A DNA stretch of 64,000 bases from the NCBI GenBank assembly GCA_028826165.1, contig JAPDFW010000088.1:186001-250000 (forward strand), read 5' to 3'. Under the pieces are notes generated by a model that made no database searches, was not told the origin of the DNA, and was given only the letters and a program-made list of their open reading frames with translations. Made by a program: the position numbers and the translations under genes. The DNA is from Anaeramoeba ignava. Its lineage: Eukaryota; Metamonada; Anaeramoebidae. Positions 9,873 to 22,075 of the stretch are shown here, piece by piece (the stretch's first letter is position 1; each line of letters begins with the position of its first letter).

Positions 9873-12800
9873 TTATCTGATGTTATGTAATCGATATTTA
9901 ATTTCATATTCTGGATAATATGAAAATTGTTCAAAAACGAAATATTGTGTGTATCTTGATTTCATTTCTTTGTTAGAAACTTCAATAATAATTGAATTAT
10001 AGTTTTTCATTTTTTCATAATCAAATTTCTCGTTTTGATTCATTCGATAAAATCTTCCTAAACAAACTCGATAAATATAAATAGTATGAAGTCCACTTTC
10101 AATATCAACTGTTGAATATTCATGAGCAATAGGGAAATTTTCAAAAAAATGTTTAGAATTGGGAATGTTGAAATTTTTAAATTCTGGTAATTGTTCATTT
10201 AAAATTCCTTCAATTACTGAACATGAATCAAATCTTTTTCCTGAAAATAAGTAACATTCATTAATACTGTTTAAATCTAATTTATCTGTTGTTTTTAATT
10301 GAATAATTTCATCTTTTTGTATTATATCTCTTGTTGAAAATACTTGTTTTTTATATCTTGAATAAAGTGAATAAAGTGTAATATCTTTGTTTTGTTTAAC
10401 TTCAATAATATCAATATTTGGTGTAATAAATGTTTCTGTTGAACAATATGATAAATCTATTAATTTGCTGATTTTATCATAAGAATAATCATAATTGTGA
10501 ACATTTTGTCCATAACAAATTCGTTTAAAACGTGGAAGTATGGATTTGATTCTTAATTCGAAACTTTTTGGGATTGGAGAATATTCATGAAAAAATGAAA
10601 ATTCTAATAATCTTAAAGGTGTTAAAGAATATTCTTTTTTTTGTTGTATAAATTTTTTATATTCTTCTTCAGGAAATAATATTTCTCTTAATTCATTTAA
10701 TTTTGTATCTTGGAAAATTTTGAGAAATTTGTTCATATCTTGATTAACTAATCCTTGGGTTTCTTTAATAGCATCACCAATATAAACAAATTTTTCTTCT
10801 TTGAAAAAAAGTTGTGTGAAAATTGCATTATTTCTTTTTGTTGAAATGAGAATTGAAGAAAGTGGTATTGTTTGTAAATTATCTGAGAAAAATAAATTTT
10901 TGGAATGAAGATAATGAATTCCAAGAAGTAATTGTTTAATAAATTCAATAAATTGTAAATATGAAAAATTTGGTGATGAAATGTAATCTTTGAGTGTTCC
11001 TTCATATTTATTTTTGAATTGAATGATATAACTTTTATGTTGTTTATCTTCTTCTACTTCATAATAACATTTCAATTTTCCGATTGAGGATTGATTTAAT
11101 TCAATATAAGGTAACATTTTGTTTTTGTTAATTTTCATATAAAAATATTTTTCAATTTTATTATAATAAGGAATTGGTGAATATGCTTTATCTTCTTTTA
11201 ATATTTTAGTATTAATTATTTCTTTGATTGATTCATTCATTTTAAATTTCTTCATTATATTTTGTATATTCGATTTTTAATTTCTTTTTGATTTGTTTCA
11301 TAAAAAGTTGATAATTCTCATTTCCTAATTCTTTGATTCTGGTTGATAATTTGGTTTCTTGATTTTTTTCATTTTCGGTTAATTCTTTATATTTATAGAA
11401 TAAACTAAATAGAATAAAATCTTCCCAATCTGAATATTTATTGATTTGATTCATTTCAGAAATATGATCTCGAATAATTTTATGAAATTTTTTATTTGAA
11501 AGAAATTTCTTAAGTTGATCTGGATCTTCGGAATTTAATTTTTCGAGTTTTTTAAGTAAATTAATTGAATTGATAAATCTTCGAATTATTTGAATTTGTA
11601 TGAATTGTCTTTTTGAATTTTTTTGTTCGTTATATTCTATTAAATTAGTTGGTTTTGAAATTTGATGAAATTGTTTGAATTTAATTGAAATTTCTCCAAT
11701 TTCTTGATAAATAAAATTAACTAATTCTCTTATTTGTTCTATTTTAAGATTTTTTTTTGGATCTTTTAAATATAAATATAATTTTTCTAATTTATTTAAT
11801 TTTGTGTGAATTTCTTCAAGATTTGTAACATATCTAAGTGTTGTGAAATTTTTATGAAGTTCGTCATATTGAGCTGTATCTTCCATTTTTTTCCAAAATT
11901 TTTGTATTTCTTTTTTGAATATTTTGGTTTCTCTTTCTCTTTTGGATAATAATGATTTTGAAAATGATAATGATAATAATAATGATTTTGATAATGATTT
12001 CGATAATAATGATGATTTTGATAATGATGATTTTGGTTTTTCAAATTGAATAATTTCATCAAAATGAATTTGAGAACTATTATATAAATTTTCAAGATTA
12101 TTTTTGGGTGATAAAATTTGTGGAATTTTATCAAAAAATTCAATAAGTTTTAGTTGAGATGAATTTACTGAGTTTGAATATATTTTGGGTGTAATTTCAA
12201 TTTTTTGAATTTTAGTTTCTAAAAATCTTAAATTTTTGGATATTTTGATTTTTTGTTGTGATGGTTTTGGTTTTGGGTTTAAATCTTGATATTTAGCTGG
12301 ATAATTAATACGACACCATTCATTAAGTTTGATAAATGATTCTTTTGAAGTTTTTTCATCTTCATAACTTTTATTATAATTACGTAATAAAATAAGATAT
12401 TGATATCTTAAATCTTTTTTAATATTTTCATCTTCTTCAAATTTAGGATTGTTTTCATCTCCTTTAAATATTGGATGTTGTAATGATTCTTTGGATTTTT
12501 GAGGTTGAGTATCAAAATAAAGATGAATTAATGATAAAAGATATGTGGCTTTTTGTTCTTTATCATTGGTTATTTCAATCATATTTTCCAATGCTTCAAT
12601 TTTTTCATTTAAAGATTCAACATTTTCAAAAGCATATTTGAATAAATTAAATACTTTAAAAGATTTTTTTTCATCTTTATCAATTTTTTTTTCATCTTTA
12701 TCAGTTTTTTTTTCATCTTTATCAGTTTTTTTTTCATCTTTATATAATTTTGCAAGTAATAATTTATGTCTAGATTCTTCGATTTTATCATTTTGTGATT

Positions 12801-14848
12801 TGAAATTTTCACAAAGTTGTTTTAAAATTTGTTTACGTTTTAAAATAAGTTGAGAATCATTAGATTTGTCTTCTGGTTTTGGATCATAAAGATCAGTAGT
12901 TAATCCAAGTGCAAATTTGAGAATTTCAATTTTTTTTAATGAAGGAATCTTTTCTTCTTTTTCTTTTAAAAAGTCAAAACATTCTTTAATTCGTTTTAAT
13001 GCCCATTTTAATGTTTTATTATAGAAATCTGTATCTATTTTAGTATCTGAAGTGTTTTCTATTTCAGATTTTTCATAGAATTGACCATCAATTTTTATAG
13101 GTTGTTTAATTAAATGAGTTATATTTTTAGTATTTTGGTATTCGCGCTTTATAAAAGTGAGTTTTTGAGCCACTTCTTCAGTTTCATCTTTCTTTGTGAG
13201 ATCCATACTAATTGATAAAAGGTTTAAATTTTTACGTTGATGAGATTTTCTCGGTTCTTTTTTTACATCCAAAAATCTTCGAATATTTGTATTGTGTCGT
13301 TTTAGTTTTGAGGGTTTTGGTAATTTTGTGAGATCCATACTAATTGAAAAATGGTTTAAATTTTTACGTTTGTGATATTTTGTCGGTTCTTTTTTTACAT
13401 CAAAAAACCTTGGAATAGTTGGATTGTTTGATTTTATTTCTGATTCTTTTTTTTTTGATTTTGGTTTTATTTCTGGTTCTTTTGATCCTAATATTTTTTG
13501 ATTTGTTGTTTTTGGTTGTGCTGATTTTGGTTCTTTTGATATTTTTGATTCTATATCCGAGTCTGATTCTGTTGTTATTGTTAATTCTTCTTTTGATTCT
13601 TCTTTTGATTCTTCTTGTGTATCTTCAAAAAGAAAACTATATTGAAATTTAAAGCATCCAAAGAAAGTATTTTCAAAATCTCCAAAGCATTTCAAAATTT
13701 CATTTTTGGATAAAAGACAAAATGATTTTGAAATCTTCAAGTTTCACACCTTCTTCTTGTTCTTTTTAGTTATTGGTAATTCTTGAAATATTTCATGAAC
13801 TTTAGATATTATATTTTTCATTAATTAATTCTTTGATTTGAAATTCAATTTTATTTATTTCATTTGAAGATAAATTGCTTATATCTTTTCTTGTTTTTGT
13901 AAGAAAGCCAAAATTGTAAAAATGTAACATTTAAAATTTGTTCGAAAGCTTCATATAATTCATTTTCTTCAAGAAGTTCATTATGATTACTTTTTTTTAT
14001 TTTAAATTTTTAATTATTAATTAATTTTATTTTAATTTTTTTTGGATTTTTGAAATAATAATTTACGTATCATAAATCTCAAAAAATTTTACTGCTTTTT
14101 CTCTAATTGATGTTTTTTTAAAGTTATTCAAAGCTTCAATTAAAGTTATTGATTTATTTTCATATTGTTTATCATTTCTAATTTTTAATTTGAAAAATAT
14201 AAAAATAAATATAAATATAAATATAAATATAAATATAAATATAAATATAAATATAAATATAAATATAAATATAAATATAAATATAATTATAAATATAATT
14301 ATAAACATAAATATAAATATAAAAATAAAAATAAAAATAAAAATATAAATATAAATATAAATATAAATATAAATATAAATATAAATATAAATATAAATAT
14401 AAAAATAAAAATAAAAATAAAAATATAAATATAAATATAAATATAAATATAAATATAAATATAAATATAATTATAAATATAAATATAAAATATAAATATA
14501 AATATAAATATAAATATAAATATAAATATATAAATATAAATATAAATATAAATATAAATATAAATATAAATATAAATATAAATATAAATATAAATATAAT
14601 TATAAACATTTTTGAAATATAAATATAAATATAAATATAAATATAAATATAAATATAAATATAAATATAATTATAAATATAAATATAAATATAAATATAA
14701 ATATAATTATAATTATTTGAAATATAAATATAAATATAATTATAATTATAATTATTTGAAATATAAATATAAATATAAATATAATTATTTGAAATATAAA
14801 TAACAAACAATCCAAATATATCTGAAACTGTTGTGAGTCTTTTATCAT
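9873..14848 (-). CDS. EF-hand - helical region - pseudokinase - PARP-type ART protein (CD gene, left inner copy; frame breaks)
   Basis: Exons 14805-14848, 14067-14177 and 9873-13989. The EF-hand loop is [12 protein letters not shown], formed across a splice. Positions 11242-13740 read as 832 codons: an internal duplication ([10 protein letters not shown]...SISMDLTK twice), a helical, possibly TPR-like region and four DKDEKKT units. Positions 9873-11255 read as 460 codons in another frame. This block starts with a kinase-like C-lobe: [11 protein letters not shown], then FSDNLQ where HRDLKP is expected, and YIGDAI for the DFG segment. It ends with an ADP-ribosyltransferase fold: [10 protein letters not shown] in place of LFHGTR (His to Ser), [14 protein letters not shown], and [17 protein letters not shown] with the catalytic-position Glu kept. 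One extra base near 11310 breaks the frame that is open in the right copy, and several indels lie between 13740 and 13989. Catalytic activity is doubtful without the His. Confidence 0.7.
14190..14798. repeat. ATAAAT hexamer array in CD intron 1 (left inner copy)
   Basis: The intron between 14805 and 14177 is almost entirely aaatat hexamers with short aaaataaaa and ataattat variants; it is twice as long as the outer copy's array. Confidence 0.9.
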
Positions 14849-14991
14849 TCAAACAAAACATTTTTTGGATATTATTAATAATTGATGATTGATATTTTGG
14901 TTTCTAATTTAAGAAATATTTTCATTTTTTAAAAAATATAAAAAATAAAATAAAAGAAATAAATTTAGATAAATAAATGAATGAATGAATT

Positions 14992-16709
14992 TTAAATTGA
15001 TAATTCTAATTTTACTGAATATATTATATTTTTGGAATCTAGGATATTAGGTTGATTATTCTTTTGATCTTCATTTTCATTTTGATTCTCATTTTGATTC
15101 TCATTTTGATTCTCATTTTCATTTTCATTTTTATTTTCATTTTTATTTTCATTTTGATTTTGATTTTCATTTTCATTTTCATTTTCATTTTTATTTTCAT
15201 TTTTAATTTGATTTTTAATTTGATTTTCATTTTCATTTTCATTTTCATTTTCATTTTTATTTTCATTTTGATTTTCATTTTCATTTTCATTTTCATTTTC
15301 ATTTTCATTTTGATTTTCATTTTCATTTTTATTTTGATTTTCATTTTCATTTTTATTTTCATTTTTATTTTTATTTTTATTTTCATTTTCATTTTCATTT
15401 TCATTTTCATTTTCATTTTCATTTTCATTTTCATTTTCATTTTCATTTTCATTTTGATTTTCATTTTTATTTTCATTTTCATTTTCATTTTCATTTTCAT
15501 TTTCATTTTCATTTTCATTTTCATTTTCATTTTCATTTTCATTTTCATTTTCATTTTGATTTTGCATTAAATTTTGAATTTGATTTTGAATTTGATTTTC
15601 ATTTTGATTTTGAGTTTGTATTAAATTTTGATTTTGCATTAAATTTTGAATTTGATTTTGATTTTGAGTTTGAGTTTGTATATTTATTATAATATTTTGT
15701 GAAATTGGTTGAATAATTTGATTTGGAGATTGAGTAGAGCTGATTGTTTTTTTGAATTCTTGAAATTCTACCCTGTGTTTAATAGTAAATTCTAAATTAA
15801 GATCTTGTTCTGATTGATCTAATAAGTTGTTTTGTTCTTCAATATCATCAAGAAACCCAGAAGAGTATGTTAATCTTGCAAATACTCCTTTTTTAGCATA
15901 TTTACTTACAGTTAAAAATAATCCTTTCAATATTTCCAAAAAATTTTTTAAATTAATAAATTTTTGATTTTGATTTTGAATTTGATTTTGATTTTGATTT
16001 TGATTTTGATTTTGGTTTTGATTTTGAATTTGATTTTGATTTTGAATTTGATTTTGATTATTTTCAAGTTTTTCATTTTCATTTTCAAGTTTTGTAATTT
16101 GATCTCCAATTAAAAATTCATAAAAAACACTTATAATAATTTGATAGTAATTTTTTTGTTTTTCTTTTTGTTTTTCTTGTTCTTTTTCTTGTTTTTTTTT
16201 TTGTTTTTTTGTTAAGTTTTGATTTAAATTCATTTCTTTTTCTTCTTCTTTTTTTTGATTTTGAATTAATATATCAAGATAAGCTTTTTTAAAACTTATT
16301 TGGAAAAATTTGAATTTTGTTTGAACTAATTCTCTTTTTTTATTATTTGAACTGGTTTTATTCATTTCTTCTTGTAAGTTATTGCAATTTATTTTAAAAC
16401 GATATTTTTGGAGTTCACTTAATTCTGCTTGTGGAATTATTTGCATTTGAGGAAATACTATTATTTTTTTTTTAATAAACAAAATTAATTAAAATAAAAA
16501 CAAAAAAAAAATTAAATAAAAAAATTTTTTTTCCTTTTTTTTCCTTTTTTTTTTTGCTTTTTTTTTTTACAGAATTGTATTGTTTTTGTTAATCTATCTA
16601 TTCTTCCAAGAACTTGAATAACTATTTTTCCTGCTTTTGCTTTGTTATCAAATTGTTCTTTAAACCATTTTATTCCATCGATAACAAATCCAATTAAATC
16701 TGTTGCCAT
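14992..16709 (-). CDS. HeLo/MLKL-like four-helix-bundle protein with long E/N-rich tail (AB gene, left inner copy)
   Basis: Exons 16571-16709 and 14992-16457 join at phase 1 to 534 residues. Helices match the outer copy ([80 protein letters not shown]). A short QN array sits inside the bundle. After [20 protein letters not shown] comes about 200 residues of NE/NQ/NK dipeptides, ending DSKNIIYSVKLELSI. Such an uncharged-to-acidic, Asn-rich tail is prion-like in composition. Start: first ATG of exon 1, conserved in three of four copies as MATDLI. It lies 144 nt upstream of the CD start and reads in the same direction, so the two may be co-inherited but are separate transcripts by their own upstream blocks. 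Confidence 0.65.
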
Positions 16710-17926
16710 TTTTATTCAACTTTTTTATTTTTATTTTGTTTTTTTTTTGTGTGTTTGTGTTTTTCTTCAAATTAACCAATAAAAAAAAAATAAAATAAAC
16801 AACAAAAAAAAAATAAAAATAAAAAGAAAAAAATGAAAAAGAAAAGTGGATCTTTAAAATAAATTTTATTTTATTTTTCCTCTTTTTTTCCTTTTTTTCC
16901 TCTTTCAATAAAAGGGATAAAACCTCAATTCCAATTTTAATTTCACTTAAAAATAAAAAATTAAAATAAATATTAAAATAAATAATAAAATAAATATTAA
17001 AATAAATATTAAAATAAATATTAAAACAAATAATAAATTAAATATTAAAATAAATATTAAAATAAATATTAAAATAAATATTAAAAATAAAATAAATATT
17101 ATATATTAAATATTAAAATAAATATTAAAATAAATATTCAATTTAATATTAAAAATAAATATTAAAATAAATATTCAATTTAATATTAAAATAAATATTA
17201 AAATAAATATTAAAATAAATATTAAAATAAATATTGAATCAAAATATTTAAAATAAATATTAAAATAAATATTAAATTAAATATTAAATTAAATATTAAA
17301 ATAAATATTAAAATAAATATTGAAATAAATATTAAAATAAATATTATAATAAAAATATTAAAATAAATAAATTTAAATATTAAATTAAATATTAAAATAA
17401 ATATTAATTTAAATATTAAAATAAATATTAAAATAAATATTAAAATAAATATTAAATTAAATATTAAAAATAAATATTAAATTAAATATTAAAATAAATA
17501 TTAATTTAAATATTAAAAATAAATATTAAAATAAATATTAAAATAAAAATTAAATTAAATATTAAAATAAATATTAAAATAAATATCAAAAATAAATATT
17601 AAAATTAAATATTAAATTAAATATTAAAATAAATATTAAAATAAAATATTAAAATAAATATTAAAATAAATATTAAAATAAATATTATAATAAATATTAA
17701 AATAAATATTAAAATAAATATTAAATTAAATAATAAAATAAATATTAAGTTGTTTTTCCAATTTGGTATGTAAAAGGATTGTTTAAAGGAAATAAAAGAA
17801 ATAATAGGTTGTTTCTGTATTTGTTTTTAATGAAATAAAACTTAAATTTTCATAAAACAATCAATTAAAAAAAAAGAAAGAAAATAAGAAAAGGGTTTTG
17901 TTTGTTTGTTTGTTTGTTTGTTTTTC
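16710..17926. repeat. Spacer: AAATATTAAAAT tandem array between left arm and small unduplicated gene
   Basis: Positions 16710-16925 hold the AB upstream region, with AAAAGTGGATC near 16842-16852. From 16950 to 17755 it is a continuous array of aaataaatatt units. Positions 17760-17926 are unique AT-rich sequence that includes a (TTTG)n run. No gene is seen on either strand. Confidence 0.8.
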
Positions 17927-20346
17927 TTAAACATTTCTTCTTGATTGAAAACAAGACTATTGATTAAAAATTAAAAATAAAATCAAAATAACAAAATTAA
18001 ATTAATAAAATATTAAAGAATTTGTTTTTTTGAAATGAAAAAAAAATATTGAAACTTACTTTATCAGAATTAAATATAAATTCGAAAAAATCTTCAATTT
18101 CTTTCATACACATTTCAGGTTTTTCTTTTTGAATAAAACAATCAAACATATTTTGTTGCAGTTCAGAATATTTTTGAGGAAATTTTTCTCTTTAAATTAA
18201 ATAATTTTAAATTAAATAATGTTAAATTAAATAATTTTAAATTAAATAATTTTGAAATTAAATAATTTTGAATAAATTTTAAATTAAATAAATTTTAAAT
18301 TAAATAAATTTTAAATTAAATAATTTTGAAATTAAATAATTTTGAATTAAATAATTGTGAATTAAATAATTTTAAATTAAATAATGTTAAATTAAATAAT
18401 TTTAAATTAAATAATGTTAAATTAAATAATTTTAAATTAAATAATTTTAAATTAAATAAATTTTAAATTAAATAAATTTTAAATTAAATAAATTTTAAAT
18501 TAAATAAATTTTAAATTAAATAATTTTAAATTAAATAAATTTTAAATTAAATAATTTTAAATTAAATAATTTTAAATTAAATAATTGTAAAATTAAATAA
18601 TTTTTAAATTAAATAATTTTTAAATTAAATAATTTTTAAATTAAATAAATTTGAATTAAATAATTTTTAAATTAAATAATTTTAAAATTAAATAATTTTG
18701 AATTAAATAATTGTGAATTAAATTAATTTTAAATTAAATAAATTTGAATTAAATAATTTTTAAATTAAATAATTTTGAATTAAATAATTGTAAATTAAAT
18801 AATTTTAAATTAAATAATTTTTGAATTAAATAATTTTTGAATTAAATAATTGTAAATTAAATAATTGTGAATTAAATAATTGTAAATTAAATAATTGTGA
18901 ATTAATGTTAAATTAAATAATTGTGAATTAATTTTAAATTAAATAATTTTGAATTAATTTTAAATTAAATAATTTTGAATTAAATAATTGTGAATTAATT
19001 TTAAATTAAATAATTTTTAAATTAAATAAATTTAAATTAAATAATTTTAAATTAAATAATTTTGAAATTAAATAATTTTGAATTAAATAATTTTTGAATT
19101 AAATAATTGTGAATAAATTTGAATTAAATAATTTTGAAATTAAATAATTTTTAAATTAAATAGTTTTGAATTAAATAATTTTAAATTAAATAATTTGAAA
19201 TTAAATAATTTTTGAAATTAAATAATTGTGAATTAAATAAATTTGAATTAAATAATTTTTAAATTAAATAATTTTAAATTAAATAATTTTGAATTAATTT
19301 TAAATTAAATAATTGTGAATTAAATTAATTTTTAAATTAAATAATTTTGAATAAATTTTTAAATTAAATAATTTTAAATTAAATAATTTTTAAATTAAAT
19401 AAATTTGAATTAAAATAATTTTGAATTAATTTTTAAATTAAATAATTTTAAATTAAATAATTTTGAAATTAAATAATTGTGAATTAAATTAATTTTTAAA
19501 TTAAATAATTTTGAATTAAATAGTTTTGATTTAAATAATTTTAAATTAAATAAATTTAAAATTAAATAAATTTAAATTAAATAATTTTAAAATTAAATAA
19601 TTTTAAATTAAATAATTTTGAATAAATTTTAAAATTAAATAATTTTAAATTAAATAATTTTAAATTAAATAATTTTAAATTAAATAATTTTGAATTAAAT
19701 TAATTGTAAATTAAATAAATTTAAATTAAATTAATTTTAAATTAAATAATTTTAAATTAAATAATTTTGAATTAAATAGTTTTTGAATTAAATAATTTTT
19801 AAATTAAATAATTTTTGAATTAAATAGTTTTGATTTAAATAATTTTGAATTAATTTTAAATTAAATAATTTTGAATTAAATAATTGTAAATTAAATAATT
19901 TTAAATTAAATAGTTTTGATTTAAATAATTTTAAATTAAATAGTTTTAAATTAAATAATTTTAAATTAAATAATTTTAAATTAAATAAATTTAAATTAAA
20001 TAATTTTAAATTAAATAAATTTAAATTAAATAATTTTAAATTAAATAATTTTAAATTAAATAATTTTGAATTAATTTTAAATTAAATAATTGTTTTTTAC
20101 CGAAAAATTTTTTCAATGGATATTTTTGGAATTTTGTTATAATCAACTTCTTGTATGTTATTAAAATTATTTGTAATCATTTCAACAAATTCTTTTGTCA
20201 TCTTAAATTTAAAAATAAATGGTAAATAAACGAATAATTAGATAAAAATTAGATAGATTTAAAATAGAAAATTAAAATACAGAAATTTGAAAAGGGTTTT
20301 CTTGAATATTTTCATAAGAAAATAATGATGATTGATTTGCTCCCAT
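17927..20346 (-). CDS. Small protein with N-myristoylation-type N-terminus; single gene in the palindrome spacer
   Basis: Four exons fit in phase: 20281-20346, 20101-20201, 18060-18189 and, less surely, 17927-17956; about 108 residues. It starts MGANQSSLFSYENIQ, a Gly-2/Ser-6 pattern typical of N-myristoylated proteins. It continues MTKEFVEMITNNFNNI and NKIPKISIEKIFREKFPQ, then QNMFDCFIQKEKPEMCMKE with a C-x9-C spacing, and an acidic helix ending FNSDK. The general pattern (Gly-Asn start, helical pairs, acidic turn) resembles the first half of EF-hand modules, but no clear loop is visible. Intron 2 is 1.9 kb of repeat. The gene may be complete or may have lost its 3' end at the junction of the duplication. 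Family not recognised. Confidence 0.5.
18190..20100. repeat. Intron filled with AAATTAAATAATTTT tandem repeat
   Basis: Roughly 120 copies of a 14-16-nt unit, aaattaaataattttg and close variants, run from one splice site to the other (donor GTAAAA at 20100-20095, acceptor AAG at 18192-18190, minus strand). Nothing else is seen in it. Confidence 0.9.
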
Positions 20347-20473
20347 TCAAATTAAAAAAAAAAAATGAAAAAAAAAAAAATGAAAAAAAAAAATGAAAAA
20401 TAAAATTTAAATAAAAAAGAGGAAAAATAAAAATAAAAATTTAAATAAAAAAGAGGAAAAATAAATTTATTTA

Positions 20474-20490
20474 AAAATCCACTTTTCTTT
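20474..20490 (+). promoter_or_regulatory. Upstream block AATCCACTTTTCTTTTT conserved before AB genes
   Basis: An AATCCAC/GATCCAC core followed by a T-rich run lies upstream of all four AB starts: here, at 29407-29423, and on the minus strand at about 16838-16852 and 8996-9011. The flanking AT-rich sequence is not conserved, so the block is a candidate promoter element. Conservation could also simply reflect the shared ancestry of the duplication. Confidence 0.35.
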
Positions 20491-20553
20491 TTTAATTCTT
20501 TTTTTTAATTCTTTTTAATTTTTTTTTTCATTTTTCTTTTTTTAAAATTAAAA

Positions 20554-21931
20554 ATGGCAACAGATTTAATTGGATTTGTTGTCGATGGAATAAAATGGTT
20601 TAAAGAACAATTTGATAATAAAGCAAAAGCAGGAAAAATAGTTATTCAAGTTCTTGGAAGAATAGATAGATTAACAAAAACAATACAATTCTGTAAAAAA
20701 AAAAGCAAAAAAAAAAAGGAAAAAAAAGGAAAAAAAATTTTTTTATTTAATTTTTTTTTTTGTTTTTATTTTAATTAATTTTGTTTATTAAAAAAAAATA
20801 ATAGTATTTCCTCAAATGAAAATAATTCCACAAGCGAAATCAATCGATAAAGATGATTTTAAAACAAATTGCGATAACTTACAAAAAGAAATGAATAAAA
20901 CCAGTTTAAATAATAAAAAAAGAGAATTAGTTCAAGAAAAATTCAAAGATATCGAAATAAGTTCGAAAAAAGCTTATCTTGATATATTAATTCAAAATCA
21001 AAAGCAAGAACAACAAATAAATTTAAATCAAAACTTATCAAAAAAACAAGAAAAAGAACAAGAAAAACAAAAAAATTACTATCAAATTATTATAAGTGTT
21101 TTTTATGAATTTTTAATTGAAGATCAAATTAAAAAACTTGAAAATGAAAATGAAAAACTTGAAAATAATGAAAATCAAAACAAAAAATTTATTAATTTAA
21201 CAACTTTCTTGGAAATATTGAAAGGATTATTTTTAACTGTAAGTAAATATGCTAAAAAAGGTGTATTTGCAAGATTAACATCCTCTTCTGGGTTTCTTGA
21301 AGATATTGAAGAACAAAACAACTTATTAGATCAATCAGAACATGATCTTAATTTAGAAGTTACTATTAAACAGAGGGTAGAATTACAAGAATTCAAAAAA
21401 ATACTCGAATCTACTCAATATTCAAACCAAAACATTCAACCAATTTCACAAAATATTATAATAAATATACAAAATCAAAATCAAAATCAAAATCAAAATC
21501 AAAATCAAAATCAAAATCAAAATCAAAATCAAAATCAAAATCAAAATCAAAATCAAAATCAAAATCAAAATCAAAATCAAAATCAAAATCAAAATCAAAA
21601 TCAAAATCAAATTAAAAATCAAAATCAAATTAAAAATCAAATTAAAAATCAAAATCAAATTAAAAATAAAAATAAAAATAAAAATAAAATTAAAAATGAA
21701 AATCAAAATAAAAATCAAAATAAAAATGAAAATGAAAATAAAATTAAAAATGAAAATGAAAATCAAAATGAAAATGAAAATGAAAATAAAAATGAAAATC
21801 AAAATGAAAATAAAAATGAAAATAAAATTAAAAACGAGAATCAAAATGAAAATGAAAATCAAAAGAATAATCAACCTAATATCCTAGATTCCGAAAAAAC
21901 ATATTCAGTAAAATTAGAATTATCAATTTAA
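20554..21931 (+). CDS. HeLo/MLKL-like four-helix-bundle protein with Q/N and E/N tail (AB gene, right inner copy)
   Basis: Exons 20554-20692 and 20805-21931 join at phase 1 into 421 residues with no stop. Helices as in the left copies: [20 protein letters not shown], then FLFPQMKIIPQAKSIDKDDF after the splice, [60 protein letters not shown]. The in-bundle array is nearly absent here (LENNENQNKKF), while the C-terminal tail has a pure (QN)n run of about 25 dipeptides followed by NK/NE dipeptides. It ends YSVKLELSI like the left inner copy. It is the least interrupted version of the predicted bundle and the best template for structure prediction. Confidence 0.68.
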
Positions 21932-22075
21932 AATTCATTCATTCATTTATTTATCTAAATTTATTTCTTTTATTTTATTTTATTTTATTTTTTAAAAAAT
22001 GAAAATATTTCTTAAATTAGAAACCAAAATATCAATCATCAATTATTAATACTATCCAAAAAATGTTTTGTTTGA

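Larger units (their letters stand above)
4868..16925. repeat. Left arm of the large inverted duplication
   Basis: Read on the minus strand from 16925 to 4868, this arm has the same order as 20400-32930 on the plus strand: AB gene, CD gene with PARP domain, satellite B, tRNA-Phe, satellite A, second AB, second CD, hexamer array. Coding parts match nearly base for base with scattered substitutions, while tandem arrays differ in length. The inner boundary is placed where the shared upstream block containing AAAGTGGATC ends; the outer boundary is where the hexamer array ends. Confidence 0.85.

Noticed and set aside
9873-13740. Treating 9873-11255 and 11242-13740 as two overlapping genes
   Set aside because: The right arm has both parts in one uninterrupted frame (24713-26731), so a one-base difference explains the split.
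14178-14861. A CD start in the [19 protein letters not shown] frame
   Set aside because: Splicing from the GTTATT donor to the TTAG acceptor restores the conserved EF-hand exon only in the other frame ([14 protein letters not shown]), so that start was chosen.
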